From Nematostella vectensis (Eukaryota > Cnidaria > Anthozoa > Actiniaria > Edwardsiidae): a stretch of 64,000 nucleotides of DNA. The translations under genes were made by a program, and so were the position numbers. The first letter of the stretch is position 1; the number at the start of each line of letters is the position of its first letter. Below, one piece after another: positions 1 through 12,349 of this stretch. The stretch spans positions 7,803,501 to 7,867,500 of the forward strand of contig NC_064043.1 in NCBI RefSeq assembly GCF_932526225.1, read 5' to 3'. Under the pieces are notes generated by a model. It was not told the origin of the DNA. It saw only the letters and a list, made by a program, of their open reading frames with translations, and made no database searches.

Positions 1-1240
1 CAGGGTCGTATTCATAGCGAAAAGATCAAGCAAGCAAACGACCGGGCCGCTGCCCGGATACTGGAATACACGTAAGGATGATGGAATACCCGTGCTTTTG
101 CTTTTCTCTTGTCTTGGCAGTATTTCTGTGTGTTTTAATACTGACGATTTAAGCCGCAACTCATATGTAAACTGTATTTGATCATGTCCTACTAGACTGA
201 TTTGCGCTATACAAGTACTAAATTTTCCAAACATTTATTTTACTAACAGGAATACAGGCCATGATAAGTACAGTCTGGACCTTCACGGCTTGCACGTGAC
301 GGAGGCTTTGCGCGCCTTGAGTGAAAGACTTACCCACCAAGGTAAGCACGTGATCGTAATATGATTAGCACGTGGTTAACATATGACTAAAATGTCACTG
401 AGGCTTTGCGGCAAGGTAAACACGTGATCTTGTTATTATTCGCACCGTGTTAAAACTCGTTACTGGGGCTTATGGCGCCTTCAGCGAGAGGCTTACCAGC
501 AAGGTTAACACGTGATTTGATTGGTTTCACACGTGACCAAATGATCACACTTGACTGGGGCATCTCGCCTTGGCGCTTTAGGGTTTGGTGTTACAGCATT
601 CTCACCCCATAGTGTTCCCTGGCTATCAGAGAATAGTCAGGATACTCAGGATTTGTGTTAAGATGGCTTGCTACCGCTTGCCAACCGTTCGTTGTGCCTT
701 TGGGTGGTGTGGTTTTGACGCCGTCAGTTCTTCTTTTTTACGCTATTCGTATTTTGCTATCCCTTATTTTCTTCCCGTTTATTCGTCGCAGAATCCTCTA
801 AGAACCGTCCACGTTACATATCGGTGGTAACGGGTCGTGGGAATCATAGCAGAGGGGGCAAGGCGAAGATCAAGCCGGCTGTGCTTGAGTACCTCAGACA
901 GCATGACTACAGGTGAGGAGGGATGTTTGCGCTGGGCATTTTGTCCACGTTGAGACGCAAAGAGAAATCGACTGACAGTGCTGAGTGGCGTTTTTAGGAT
1001 TTAGTTTGTTCTGGCGTACATTCTGCGCATTGCTAGTAAAATGTCGCTATTTTGAAGCAAGAGAGCTGGTTGCTTGAACAGAGTAGTATTGGAACTATTT
1101 CGTTGTTTGTCTATGCTGTGAATTCGAGTTAAAGTAAGTGTAGAATTTTCGCGCGCTTTTGTCTCTCATTGATCACTGTTTGTATTCGTCGTAGACACGA
1201 GCAGCTGCATCCTGGCCTGGTACGAGTCTACCTCAAGTGA
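1..1240 (+). CDS. N4BP2: N4BP2-like protein, C-terminal part (DUF1771 end and Smr domain), 5'-truncated by window
   Basis: Four exons join in frame: 1-71 (start outside the window), 250-341, 792-912 and 1195-1240 (TGA 1238-1240). All junctions are GT-AG. Exon 1 encodes the end of a DUF1771-like helix (QGRIHSEKIKQAND). Exon 2 carries the Smr motif LDLHGLHV and exon 3 the second Smr motif VTGRGNHS followed by KIKPAVLEYL. The last exon ends HPGLVRVYLK-stop. The order DUF1771-Smr at the extreme C terminus, and the GRGNHS-GG-KIKPAV stretch, match NEDD4-binding protein 2. In that family the Smr domain is a nicking endonuclease module; the upstream kinase-like and CUE regions would lie left of the window. 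A poly(A) signal follows 41 bases after the stop. The alternative is another DUF1771-Smr protein, but the tail resembles N4BP2 most. Confidence 0.88.
391..590 (+). repeat. Decayed tandem copies of the exon 2 donor edge (N4BP2-like intron)
   Basis: The 3' end of exon 2 and its splice donor recur downstream in the intron. The real exon has GGAGGCTTTGCGCGCCTT, then CAAG|GTAAGCACGTGATC. A second copy near 391-435 has GAGGCTTTGCG then AAG|GTAAACACGTGATC. A third near 463-522 has GGGGCTTATGGCGCCTT then CAAG|GTTAACACGTGATT. A fourth near 553-590 keeps only the exonic part (GGGGCATCTCGCCTT). Spacing is uneven, so the copies are old and carry indels. Confidence 0.7.
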
Positions 1241-1281
1241 ACAAAACCGCTGATCAGCCGAAGCAGATGAGTGTATTAGCA

Positions 1282-1287
1282 ATAAAT
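1282..1287 (+). terminator. Poly(A) signal of the N4BP2-like gene
   Basis: A canonical AATAAA lies 42 bases after the stop codon of the N4BP2-like gene, on the same strand. A short 3' UTR is therefore likely. Confidence 0.6.
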
Positions 1288-1299
1288 TCTTCAGGACAC

Positions 1300-2170
1300 A
1301 AGATTAATAGTACCCTTGAGAAACAACTAATATATCTCTAAAATAATAGATACCGAATTGTACAAAATAATTGAAATCACTTTTATCATACTCTGTTGCT
1401 ATCGTATTTATTTTCTTTTTTTCTTTTATTACAGAACAGTATCCCCTATTATGTGAAATCCGTTAGGAAATTATGCATAATTCCAAGAGAATCTTTGTAC
1501 CCATAATTTCTTGAAGTCGTATTTATTAAACATTACACGGTGATGGCTCGTATTTTCTGCGTTTTAATTCAATTATTTTAAGGGTGATTCTGTAGAATCA
1601 TATCTAATACACTCCAGTAATTCTATAAACATTTTAGTAGTGTTGTAGCGATAACTATGTGATCATTTGGACTCATGTTTTTCTCTAAACGGGCGAGTTT
1701 ATATGTTAAAAAGTTCTGCTCTCAATAACTAAATACTTTTGACATACTTATTATATGACTACGCATCTACAGCTACGTAAATTGGCGATCTGCTACCATA
1801 CTTTATACATACAATTTTACTTTAGATTCTCTTTCTGTGCGATTCCACCGTAATGGTATATAATCTGCCTCTCGCCCCTTTCATAATATTATTTACAAGT
1901 TAAATAGGGCATTCGATGAACGAAAAACTTTTAAAAAGCTGTTGTTGATGGAGTTTTGCTATTTTGGCAATTACTAGATGATCTATAACCAGGCTCGTTG
2001 ACCCAAGAATTTCCAAACTCCTGCATTTTAATTAGCCGTTTTGCAGGCAACCTAATATTGTCCAATAATGAATGCTTGTCAGGACAATACCGAACTGCGT
2101 CCTGGAACGCTTGCGCGCGCGTGGATTACCACGGGGCTCTGCTGACTCTGTGTCTACGTCTTTTGGAAAT
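1300..2170. other. Intergenic, convergent gene ends
   Basis: This AT-rich stretch separates the 3' ends of the + strand N4BP2-like gene and the - strand FGF gene, so it should hold the FGF 3' UTR. Several TTTATT words (AATAAA on the - strand), for example near 1522, could serve as its poly(A) signal. I see no exon or RNA gene. Confidence 0.5.
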
Positions 2171-2173
2171 CCG

Positions 2174-4147
2174 CTAAATTTCTAAGAAATGGGCTGTGTG
2201 TTTTCCGGGTTTGACTTTGAAGCCCAGCCTCGGATGGTGGTTTCTCTTGAAGCCGATGTACATATCGCAATATTTGTAGCTTTCGTATGTGAACCAGCCA
2301 TGGGACGGAGAGTCCTTCTTTCTGAACACATTTTCCTCAGTGCGATTTCTCTGTTATGATAAATAAACATCATGAGACAATGTTGTTTTATAATCCTTAG
2401 AAAACATTAATACTGTAAAATTTGTGACAAAGGCTCCTAATTTCAGTAATTTTCGAGAAGAGACGAGAGCCCAGCCAGCCTTAAGGCCATATTTAAGATT
2501 TATTTTAGATAATTTTTTCTTTAATTTGACCAGTTAGATAAGGTAGATGCTGGTTCAGTCTGCTGCTATGACAAAAAAAAGTTTATAGTTCTGCTTTCAT
2601 GCCTTTTTCAAATTATTTTTATTTTTTGTCTTTGATTGAGAGAGGTATATTAATTCCTTACCGTTGTGTATAGTCTTCCTCTACTGTCCATGGACAAATA
2701 TAGGTTTGTTGCGATTGCCTTCGCGCGGAAAAGTCCATTCAGGCCCGCCGTCTCGATTTTCATTAGGGCTAGAATTAGAATAAGAAATACATGAGTGCCT
2801 TATTTAATAAGCAGTGAACTTTCAGACAGCTAAATGAATCAATGCTAAATTTGTGAATTGTAAACATCGCAACTTATAATATTCGGACAAAGAGAATGTG
2901 AACTACCCCTAGCTCCCCAAGAGGTGGAGTTACAGGTTGTGGTTTTGTTATTTGCATAACACCTCGTTAAGAACAAGTTAACACACTTTTACCGCACTTG
3001 CTTTCTACTTCGTTAAGCCTATTCAACCACTTTGTCCACAGAAATGTGTACGTGCTGGGACTCTGCGTTGGGTGCAAAACGGAAAAAAACAAAAAGAATC
3101 GAGTTTCTAGTTTATCAAAACGCCAGATGAACAAGTCTTTGACGTAATTTCTGGTAACGAAGTCGAAAATTATTGAGCAATCCTTTGTCAAAGGCGTGAC
3201 AAGAGGATGGAACTTCTACTATTTTAGTTGGTTTACGAAATGACTACGCTTTGTTCAGTTCAAAGTAATCGCGTTTGCTGATCCGTTGAGTAGCTTTTAT
3301 TGTCGTTTTAAGGCGCTTTGGGAATAGCACGAGATGGCAGTGATTATTCTTTGTACAAACACCAGGGTTTCCTTTCGTAAACTGATTTTAGCTTAAGCAG
3401 CTTAAACCTTCATAGAAACAAGACGTGTGTCATCTCCAAAGTGCCTAAGTCGAGATGAAGATATGACAGTCTCTGAATCTCCTGATCCTTCGATAAAACG
3501 AACTAAAAAAACATACTTGTCGGATTCTTTCGATTCTTTTGTATCCTGCTCGCAAACATAAAACCGATTTGGCCACTAGTAAAGTCTTATCCGTTGGAAG
3601 TTGTCATGTTTTAGTACTTTCTAGGATTAAGTTCTAGTTCAATAACAACACCCAGAACGATTTACGTTTGGTTGTGCGCAACACGCTAAGCGAATGTCAA
3701 AAAAACTTCCGAAACTCGGCCTCCACCACATCAGATTTACATGCCCCACGCACGGAAACGAATGCCCTTCAGTGAGATTTTTAAAGTTCGATTCGGTTTC
3801 TAATATAGAAATATGTAGAAGTAGTGTAAAATCTCACCATATCTGCTGTAGATATCCGTTGTTCCCCTGACAGCACCTTTCCTGTCAATCATAATGACGA
3901 ATTTATGCTCTGAGTAAAGCCTGCGCACTGCGTAGAAAGATGATGGCGGTAGAATTTTTTCTTTCCGTTTCGGACACGGTTTGCGTTTCTCTTGTGCCGT
4001 CGGTAACTCAATCAGTGGTTCCGTCCTCGAGACGTCGGTAGTGGTTGTTTGCGTTGTCACCGGAGTCGTTGTTGTTGTCGGAAAGGCGGCGGTTAGCTGT
4101 GTTGCCGATAGCGCAGCGACAAGAAACGTTAGCATGGTGATCGTCAT
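2174..4147 (-). CDS. Fibroblast growth factor, secreted (complete, 197 aa)
   Basis: Three exons on the - strand: 4147-3838 (ATG at 4147), 2768-2662 and 2350-2174 (TAG at 2176-2174). They total 594 nt with phases 1 and 0. The start MTITMLTFLVAALSATQLTA is a signal peptide. A threonine-rich linker and a basic patch (KRKPCPKRKEK) follow. The beta-trefoil core begins RRLYSEHKFVIMIDRKGAVR, continues in exon 2 as NLYLSMDSRGRLYTT, and exon 3 has ENVFRKK...GWFTYES and ends KPGKHTAHFLEI. These match FGF landmarks: LY...L.I...G.V.GT, LYLAM...G.LYGS, and the terminal ..HFLP-like tail. Both introns sit at the conserved FGF positions; exon 2 is 107 nt against about 104 in vertebrate FGFs. The near-invariant cysteine of the C-x-F-x-E motif is Asn here. 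A good acceptor-like site just before the ATG (ctaccttttcacag) suggests a 5' UTR exon upstream. Confidence 0.87.
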
Positions 4148-5984
4148 GTTGGCTGTGAAAAGGTAGACATCAAATGAGGCAGTGCGTTCCCTTGTTATAT
4201 ATCACGCAGGCTTTGGCAGCCAATATCAAGTGGCACGACCCTTCCGTTTTGGACTAAATTTCTATACAATAAGAGCTTGATAATTACCTTAATGTTTGTG
4301 TCTAAGTAAAGTGTGACTGTAAATCAGTAACGCTATGTGATTGCTGGCATTTGGATTACAAATCGCACTCCCTCTTTGTAAATGAAATTCTTATTTTTAG
4401 AGTTCCTGTAGAAAAGAATGGGCGTGAATTACCTTAGCACCCACTTCGTGTGTTTTCCTGCAATCAAGCGCGACTTTGCAGCTAAGTGTAAACGAGCGAT
4501 GTTACACTTCGGCATTGTAACCGCGCTTTAAAAAGTTTCTGTTTCATTGAATGTGAAACAAGACTTACAAGTCCAACAATTAGCTCCATGAACAAAGTAG
4601 CTAAGATTGATTAATCTTTTTGTTAAGAAGCCTAAAGAACTACAGGGGACTAAGTAAAAACGCATTTTTCTTTATTCTTGTTCCGGTTGTTTTTAGGTTT
4701 TCTTTCATAGATTAACGACGCGTTGTGATAGTCGATTTCACCTCGACACGTTTGTGTGAACTGATGATACTTAGTCTTTCTCGAAATAAGCGAACCTCTT
4801 CTTAACTAGCTAATTGTAAAACAAACGCTTCTGGAATCAAGGCGGGGTTCAGTGATTATCTTATAATAATTTCGAATTCAGAAACGCGAACAAAAAGCAC
4901 TGGACAATGACCTTATTTAAACAAAGAGGAATAATTATCACAAATATGAAAGGCGGAGAAAGAGTACTATTAGCTTGATGTGGTTATTTTTGTATCAGTC
5001 CAGTTAGACAACAAATGTGCATTTTAATCTGCAATTAGTATTGTTGCTCTTGATTATTTGGTATTCCAGGAACGTCGTTTTGATCGCTCTAACGCGAAAG
5101 ACGTGTCGTTGGCACCGCCTTCTGTATCCGCAATGCGTCAATGCGTTTGTTTCACTCGTGTTGAACGTAATAGCGTTGGCGTATTTTTGAGAGTGAAAAA
5201 ATTCTAATACACACCACACACACTCTCTCACACGTTCTGTTTTATGAACTTGGCCGTTGAATACCCCAAGGTGTGACATATGCACTCATCAGACTCAATT
5301 TTCGCTTGCACTACTCGCGCGTCAAGTTCTGTGGTAATTTAGTTGGCGTTTTTCAAACGCTGATATGATATTGACAAAATTACTCCTCAATCTACATGCG
5401 AACTTAAACATTCTATTCTTTCACTAAGAAAAAATATTTTTAATTTAATTCACGTTTTTTTAAATCCCAAAACATTTCGTACGTGACCTTTGGTGGAACA
5501 CCTTGACTTGTTTGTATTTCACGCTTTTATAACAACAGACACCCTCTTGTGATGTAACAATTTATTTGCTCTTACATTGAAACCCGTGATATTACTGTCT
5601 TAAATGCCGGAAACTTTGTGAAGAGCATTTTAAGTTGTTTTTCCTCAAACGACAGTTTTTTGTCTTCCATAAGAGGGTCAACTGTGTAGATGAAATATAG
5701 CTATCTAGAAGTCATCAGAGTATGCGTATTTATAATAATCATACGAATTATATTCTTGCTTTTTTCCATATGTTAAAATGCTTTATATTCTTTTAAAGGT
5801 TTCTTTTCCCTAGCCTTGTCAAAATTTCAACTTATGTAAAACTTCTTATGATGTTTGTTTTTCTTTTCAACATTTTCAAGGTTTAAAACTGTTCCAAAAA
5901 AACTGGTTTAAAAGTAATTCTACAGTGCAAGTTAGAAAAAAATGGAATATACATTACATTTTGATTATGAGAGACTTTATCACA
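4148..5984. other. Intergenic, upstream of the FGF gene
   Basis: This should hold the FGF promoter and perhaps a 5' UTR exon. A TATA-like stretch (TATATAAC on the - strand) lies near 4194-4201, about 50 bases upstream of the ATG. A 93-codon frame at 5004-5285 on the - strand has no recognisable domain and no flanking splice logic. I see no other gene. Confidence 0.4.
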
Positions 5985-6300
5985 ACCCAACAATAACCCT
6001 TGCCTACAGTGTCTGCCATACCATAGCCCTACCCGCAATACCCCTTCCGCCTCTATTAACGCCACAACCCACCCCTCGCCTACTGTACTCTACCCTCTAA
6101 CTTACCCCTATACAACCTACACAACACCGCTAACACCCTACCTTTCTTCTTAGCCAACAGCAACCTACTCCAAGCCTACTGTCACCTATTGCCTCCCTAC
6201 CCTCTGACATACCCCTTATCCAACATAGCGTAAAACCCTAAGCAAATAATACCCTCAGCTACATTTACCCCTCCCATGCCCCTACTTACTCCCTAAAATA
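5985..6300. repeat. C-rich, G-poor low-complexity block
   Basis: About 300 bases have strong strand asymmetry, being rich in CCTAC, ACCC and CCCT words and almost lacking G. There is no clear period. It may be a decayed minisatellite; no coding pattern is seen. Confidence 0.5.
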
Positions 6301-9300
6301 CTCTACAAAGATTATTCCTCTCCATCTCTTCCCTGCCTCAGATCAATGGCAACCGATAGCGCCCCTGTTAGCATTGTGTTAGATATGTCTATCTGGGCAC
6401 TTCCTTTGTAAGGATGACCTTTAGCTGACTAGCTAGCGTGGAATTACCCCACGGGCCTATAAAGGGACATGATGTCGACATCTTTGTTGTATTTATCAGG
6501 TTTAACTTAATGTTTTGATTATACAGCCAGTCATGTGGTAGCATTAAGAGTTTATAACATTACCTGAGTTTCAATAGAATTGCTTTGTCTCAAGATTCTC
6601 TTTTTGTTTTCAACAATGCCAGAATGGGATATGACTGCAATTCTCCAGTGTGTTCAGCGATGGTATTTAGCACGTCTGCTCGCTCTTAGCGGTTTTATAA
6701 TCGTTCGCTGCGTTGCGTGAATGTTGGTATTTTATCAAAAATACGCGGCTACTCCTTATAAACACATGTTTTCGTACGCAAAACTGCTACCTTTTTGAAT
6801 GAGCTTCCGGTTCAGACTACCTTATTAGCCTCCTACAGCCAAACTCGTAATAGGGATTTCCAAATAGCATGGGATTTCCATATTTGCACGAGCACTGTAC
6901 AATTCCACACTCGAGTCTTGCAAACCTCTCGCGCAAATGGCTTGTAGCACTGTCAAAAGCCTATTCAGCGTGCCAATCAAACAGAGATAATCGCTCTAAA
7001 CTGACTTTAATTCGGGTGCGGGTACTTAGGGCCTTAATAGCGCGATTTCAGATAGTGTTGGGCTTGAACAGGCACGTTTCTCGAATGTTTGGCCTGTGAA
7101 AATTGCGCAAAATAATCCACGGTGTATTGCAGTACCTCTCTGTATGCTCACCCGATCAATTTCAATCCTTCCCTAACTGTGATGATACGATATTGGCGTT
7201 CATCGTTTGTTTTTGTTTGGCTTACAAGTCCAATGTCATGGTGTTTTTCTATTTAATGACTAAGTTTACTTCGCCTTGTTTAACAAAGGAGGCATGACTT
7301 TGAGATAACGGGAGAGATTTACATTCCGTTGCGCGCATTCTTTTTTTTTGCTCAGGTCAAAGTTTGCACGGATAATAATTTGGCGAAAAATTATCAGTCT
7401 TGATATCGTAGTAGAGAACGGAAATGTCGCTCGTGATTTGAGAGATGATGGCATACACGTGAAGTTTCATTTTTTGATTATTTTCTATATTATCGACTTA
7501 TTATTACTACATTAGGTGTAAAATTGAAGGCTGCATATAGTCGCCCTACAAAATTTACCAAATTCTTTTATTATAAAGGTAGATGTCAGCGACTTCGGCT
7601 ACGTGATCGTGTAAAGGATGGATAAGAATGAAAAAATGGACCCCTGCTATCAATCGGAACCCTGTAGATGTTGCAACAAAAATAGCATTGGACGCGCTAA
7701 AGTGTATAAAGCCAAATCAATACAAAATCGGGATCTGTTATATTTTTCGTTTGTCGTTCATAAAAGGCATACGCGAGTAATTATCTTCGTCTTTTTCAGA
7801 GTTTTGATATCGTCGCTTTAGAAAGAAGCACTTTTTTCTGGTGCCGAGAGGTGCTTGACAGATCTGTTGGTCAACTGCTTAGCAATGTAGGACAATGCTG
7901 ATGATGTCTGCACGAGACTAACAAAGAATGAAATAGTGAGATTGGTGCAGAGAATTCCTTGTTAGGGATGGGTTGCCAAACGCGGCCTGCCCTGTCCCGC
8001 AATCGCTCACATTTGGAACTAGATGTGTACTGCCATAAATGAATATATTTGGCACAAAAGGAGTATTTTTTCGACTAAATTCTAAATTTTGGCCAAGAAA
8101 AAAACATATATGAGACAGTTTAAGTATGTCAAAACAAATGGATTAATCACATAACAGAAAATCCATAATAGCTAAAGTTTGTACAAACCGTTAGTCTTAG
8201 CAACTAATTAATCTAGTCGAAGCAATTTTTTGGGAACAAAGAGATTCCTTATTTATAATGTGCTGTAATGGAAATGCACAGCTAGCGGTGACCAAAGCCA
8301 GATTAAAGCAATACTAACCGATAAACACTAACCATTCATAGCGGGAGCTTACTACAGGAGCTCATCTAACGCTCAGACACATCTCACTGTATATGCCGAA
8401 CTGAGCAGCTTCCCTGGCTAAGTTGAGAACAAAACTATCTGTTAAATCTTCAGTGTTGTTTGACCATGGCGGTTCTCTATTTCAAGGGGCGTTTTATATC
8501 TCCAAGATTCTTGCTATGCTGATAGGTAAAAAATATCTGTTGTGTTGAGTAGACGAATTTCCAGATGAGCTTTCTTGCCGAGACTAACAGGCACTGCTTC
8601 GGCTAAGTATCTTGATAATGTCTCCTCTGGTAATGCGGGGAATTCACTCGTAGATTCTTAAATATATGTATAATAACAGTCACTAAGTCCAGTTGAACTA
8701 GTTGAAAGACCCTTACATTTCTAGAATTTTTAACCCATTAAGGAGGGCATTCTCTTGCTTCTCACTACTTTTCACGTTTTTTGATATAATCAATAAACCA
8801 CTTACAAACGCATTCTAACCAACATCTTAGAGATCAGTTATTCCTATTTGATGATTAGCCGCATCAATGTGCGTATCAAAAAAATATGTGTGAAAAAATT
8901 ATATGTGTAGAATTGTTCTTTCACAGAAACCTAGCAGTGCTTGCGGGCGTTGTCTCTTTCTGGCGTGATTTGTTCGCGATGTGCTCACCAAAGAAAAAGC
9001 CGCTGAATTTTTACAGAAATAAAAGTTTTACAGAAATAAAAAACTGTCATGTTTATCATGATCACTATAAGTTTTACATGAAAACGTCTACATCATTGGA
9101 TTTAAGGATGTCAAAAAGGGTAAAAATTGAACAAATGGCTTAAATTGTTTGATGTACATTTGCGCGCATTAACTTGGCTGCGCTGTAAGAGACGTACTTG
9201 ATGTTAGAAGTTTTTGGCGAATCCGCGTTTATTTTTTCTGTTTACGTGTCTGGGCACTACATTAAAATCAAGCATCACGAGCGTTTTCACTTGTAGTTAC

Positions 9301-11741
9301 TTGTAAGTATCACTTTTCCATACCCTTAACCTTTTCATTCCGTTAAGGTACTTCATCGGCCTAGCACTGGAAAGTACAACAATCATAGGAGTGGACACTG
9401 GAGAGATGCTTGCTTTTCAGGGTGGTTAACGATTTAGTTTTCGTGGTCAGCGCGGGGGGGACCAGTCAACACATATTATCCCCAAAGGATAGGGTTAAGA
9501 TTTGATGGTCTACTGTTTTACTCCATTCTGCAGCTTGATGAATGCGCCAAAATGCGCCTACTTCTACTACAATCATATTCACGTTGTAATTGATGCGATA
9601 AAGTGATTGCCGTTCGACTTTATTCTTTTTATCTAGGTCTATTGAATAAAGCACTCCCTCAGACTAGGAGAAAATAGCTTTTTAATGCTTTTAATCTGCT
9701 TCTAGATTTTTCTGAGAATTCTGTGCACTTGGTGAGACCATTGTACGCTCCTAATTAATACTAAGTAAAAAAAACATACATTTCTATAGGCTTTTTCAAT
9801 AGAGAAATTTTATAAAGTATCAAACTTCTATCCTTTTTTCGCAAAAAACTTTTTAAATTCATAAAAAAATTAATAGGTCAGTGATGGATCGACATTTTTA
9901 ATACCGTTTTCAGCTGTTTAGTTTCTTTACGTTTAAGCAGGTCAATGGCCGGGCGGTGCGGATGTGTGCTTTGAGCGCGTGGTTCAAGTATCGCCAACAA
10001 GTTTACAATCCGCAAGTTCCGTTCCGTGCAACGTTTCACAGAGTGATGCCCAGTGATTCAAGCAGGATAATGTCTGAGACCTTCCAAAGCTTGCATAATA
10101 GCACAAGAGAACGGCAACTCTTTCCGTACTCTGACTTTTAGACCCATTCTTACATTTTCTCTTGAGCGAAATAGGACCATAATAATTGCATTGGCAAGTT
10201 CTTTTGTGCTGTAAAAAAGCATGACGAGCCATCGAGTGAAGTATGATCAGAGTGCCCTGATCTCATTACGCTCGTGTCAGCAACAAATGTAAACAAGATT
10301 ATTGAATACGAGAGATACATGCATGGGAAAATACTCACATTTGTTTTATGCGCAATGTCTTTCCTTCTCCTCTTCTCAAAGTGTAACAAGTAAGACTAAT
10401 TTTGTTTCCCTTGTTGTTAGTAATTCTACCCTTTTGTAAATACGCGCGGTTCTGAAGACTAAATAGCGTATCACTCTTCCCCACGCCACTCACTGGGTCT
10501 GTAATCCTACGACGCTTGTATGGATAGGGCACAGGCTTGACACGCTTTTAATCTGACCTTTTTCATGCCACACAGCAACTCTCTCCCCAGGGGACCCCCT
10601 TTAATACTTAGGTGCCCATCCTTGCTTGCACATTCTCGAAAAAAGGCTGGAGTTGCTAGAATCGTTGTTCATGATTCACTTCACAAGCTTACGGTGCAAT
10701 TTGTGATATTCTTTATCTCAAGTTATTTGTCGATGAAAGAATGAAAATCATGATAGAAGGGCGTGTTTTTTGTGGCACGCGCCGACCAGTGCCGGTCGTT
10801 GATGATAATTTTCGTTAAAAGATCGCCGATAGGAAAGTTCAAATTTCTTAACAGACAACAAACGCCACTTAACTGGAATATTTTCAAGAGTGAAGGATGT
10901 ACGTTTGTCAAAGCTTCGAAAGTCTTCAGTGACAAAATAGCTCTGGTGAGAAGCTTTATAGACGAAAATTTAAAATCCTAAGAATTGGAGTTGTGGAAGA
11001 TTCACGAAAGAGTATTATCAAAATCACTCACAAGAGCTTCAAGGACAAAAGAACTAAAATAGACAAAAAGCTCGGGAATGCTCTGCTGTTTAGTGAATTT
11101 TCCAGAATTCTCTGGTATTTTAGATAAATGGAACAGCGGAAACAGCTATCTGTTATTTGGAAATTGATTCAGTGTGGAAGATGTGGAAATCACGGTATCC
11201 CTTTTTTGGCCTTGACTCTTTTTTCGATCAACGTTTTAACAATACATTGTGCAATTCTTTAATACAAACATTTTTCACAATGTACATACTACAGAATTCT
11301 CCTTATTTCTGCCTTGCTTGCAAAATTCATTATAGTAATTAAGGATAAGCTGATAAAATCAATATATAAACGCCACTGTGTTTACGTGGTCTCAGTGGAA
11401 AGAACGACGGGTACAAAAAAAGGCAAGGGGGAAAGGGAAACGTGATCCTCTCTCCCTCATATTTTTGCGCGCTCAAACGCTAGCTATGTTCTTTGTTGAA
11501 CACCTACCGCTCTCATCCTACACGGATCAACTTCAGAGTACATGCAACAAAGAGTTTAGTCGTATACCACTTGAGACCGGGTAACAATTTCCCAAGGGCA
11601 TAGAGGGAAATGCGCCCACGACTACTTCTCTTATGTCAGCGATGATCACTCATGGGATCACAGGCTTCCCAACACTTATGCAAGAACTGAACAAAAGGGA
11701 ATGATTACACAGGGTAGCAAAACCGTGCCAAGAACCAGTAC
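6301..11741. other. Long intergenic stretch without a recognisable gene
   Basis: Open frames here are 60 to 85 codons and carry no family motif, no signal peptide and no consistent splice structure. A small tandem repeat of about 17 bp (TTTTACAGAAATAAAA) occurs near 9011-9042. Distal regulatory DNA for the FGF gene could lie here, but nothing in the sequence proves it. Confidence 0.4.
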
Positions 11742-11746
11742 ACACT

Positions 11747-11873
11747 CAGAGCCGGATCTAGCTTTTCGCTAAAGGGGGGTTTGGCTCAGTGACAAATGGT
11801 TTTCTGGCATCCGGCAGCCCAAGGGGGGGGGGGGGGTTAAACCACCTAAAACCTCTCCCTAGATCCGCTACTG
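11747..11873. mobile_element. MITE with CAG...CTG ends and 5-bp target duplication
   Basis: The left end CAGAGCCGGATCTAG and right end CTAGATCCGCTACTG are imperfect inverted repeats. ACACT flanks both sides (11742-11746 and 11874-11878). A poly-G run lies inside. The element is 127 bp and non-coding. The CAG termini and 5-bp duplication fit the hAT5 type of non-autonomous element. Confidence 0.75.
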
Positions 11874-11895
11874 ACACTGTAGTCAAGTGTAGGCT

Positions 11896-12104
11896 CTACG
11901 TGCGCGCTAGCGAGGATACCCACAGCGCGATTATGTGAGGATTTAATTGCGTGAGCAAATGGAATCCACGTCCGTAGACACCATTTCCTGAGTCTATATA
12001 GATGGAATGTCTTCTTTGGTCTCTACCGTATGTGATCATCAGGCTCGACGCTTGCAAGAACACTATGCTGTGCGAAGCTCCTAAATATTTTATCTGAAAA
12101 CGGC
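11896..12104 (-). other. Possible lone exon with GG-domain-like peptide (doubtful)
   Basis: On the - strand, an acceptor-like ccgttttcag precedes an open frame reading IKYLGASHSIVFLQASS, then ITYGRDQRRHSIYIDSGNG, then VYGRGFHLLTQLNPHIIALW. The GRGFHLL..LNP stretch is reminiscent of the GG (ILEI/FAM3, POMGNT1, CEMIP) domain motif RG.HV.VLN. I found no convincing donor or partner exons at lower coordinates, so this may be chance or a gene relic. Confidence 0.2.
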
Positions 12105-12349
12105 CATGTATAAACAGCGAGAACAATTAAAAAAAAAGGATTCAGTTAGCATCACAAGTTTATCCATGGCCAAGGCTCCCTTTAGAATACCAGCCCACAT
12201 TTTCCTTTTTATTTACTGGCTCATTCTATAGAAATCGAGGTATGAACTCTTTGTGGATGAATATTCTGAATTACTCTCTGTTCCTCGCTGCTGTTACTAC
12301 CACAGGCATACCATAACCTGGGAGACTGGAACCGATTTTTGAATCCAAT

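Noticed and set aside
9950-10010. tRNA-like GGTTCAAGTATCGCC
   Set aside because: No acceptor stem or A box could be folded.
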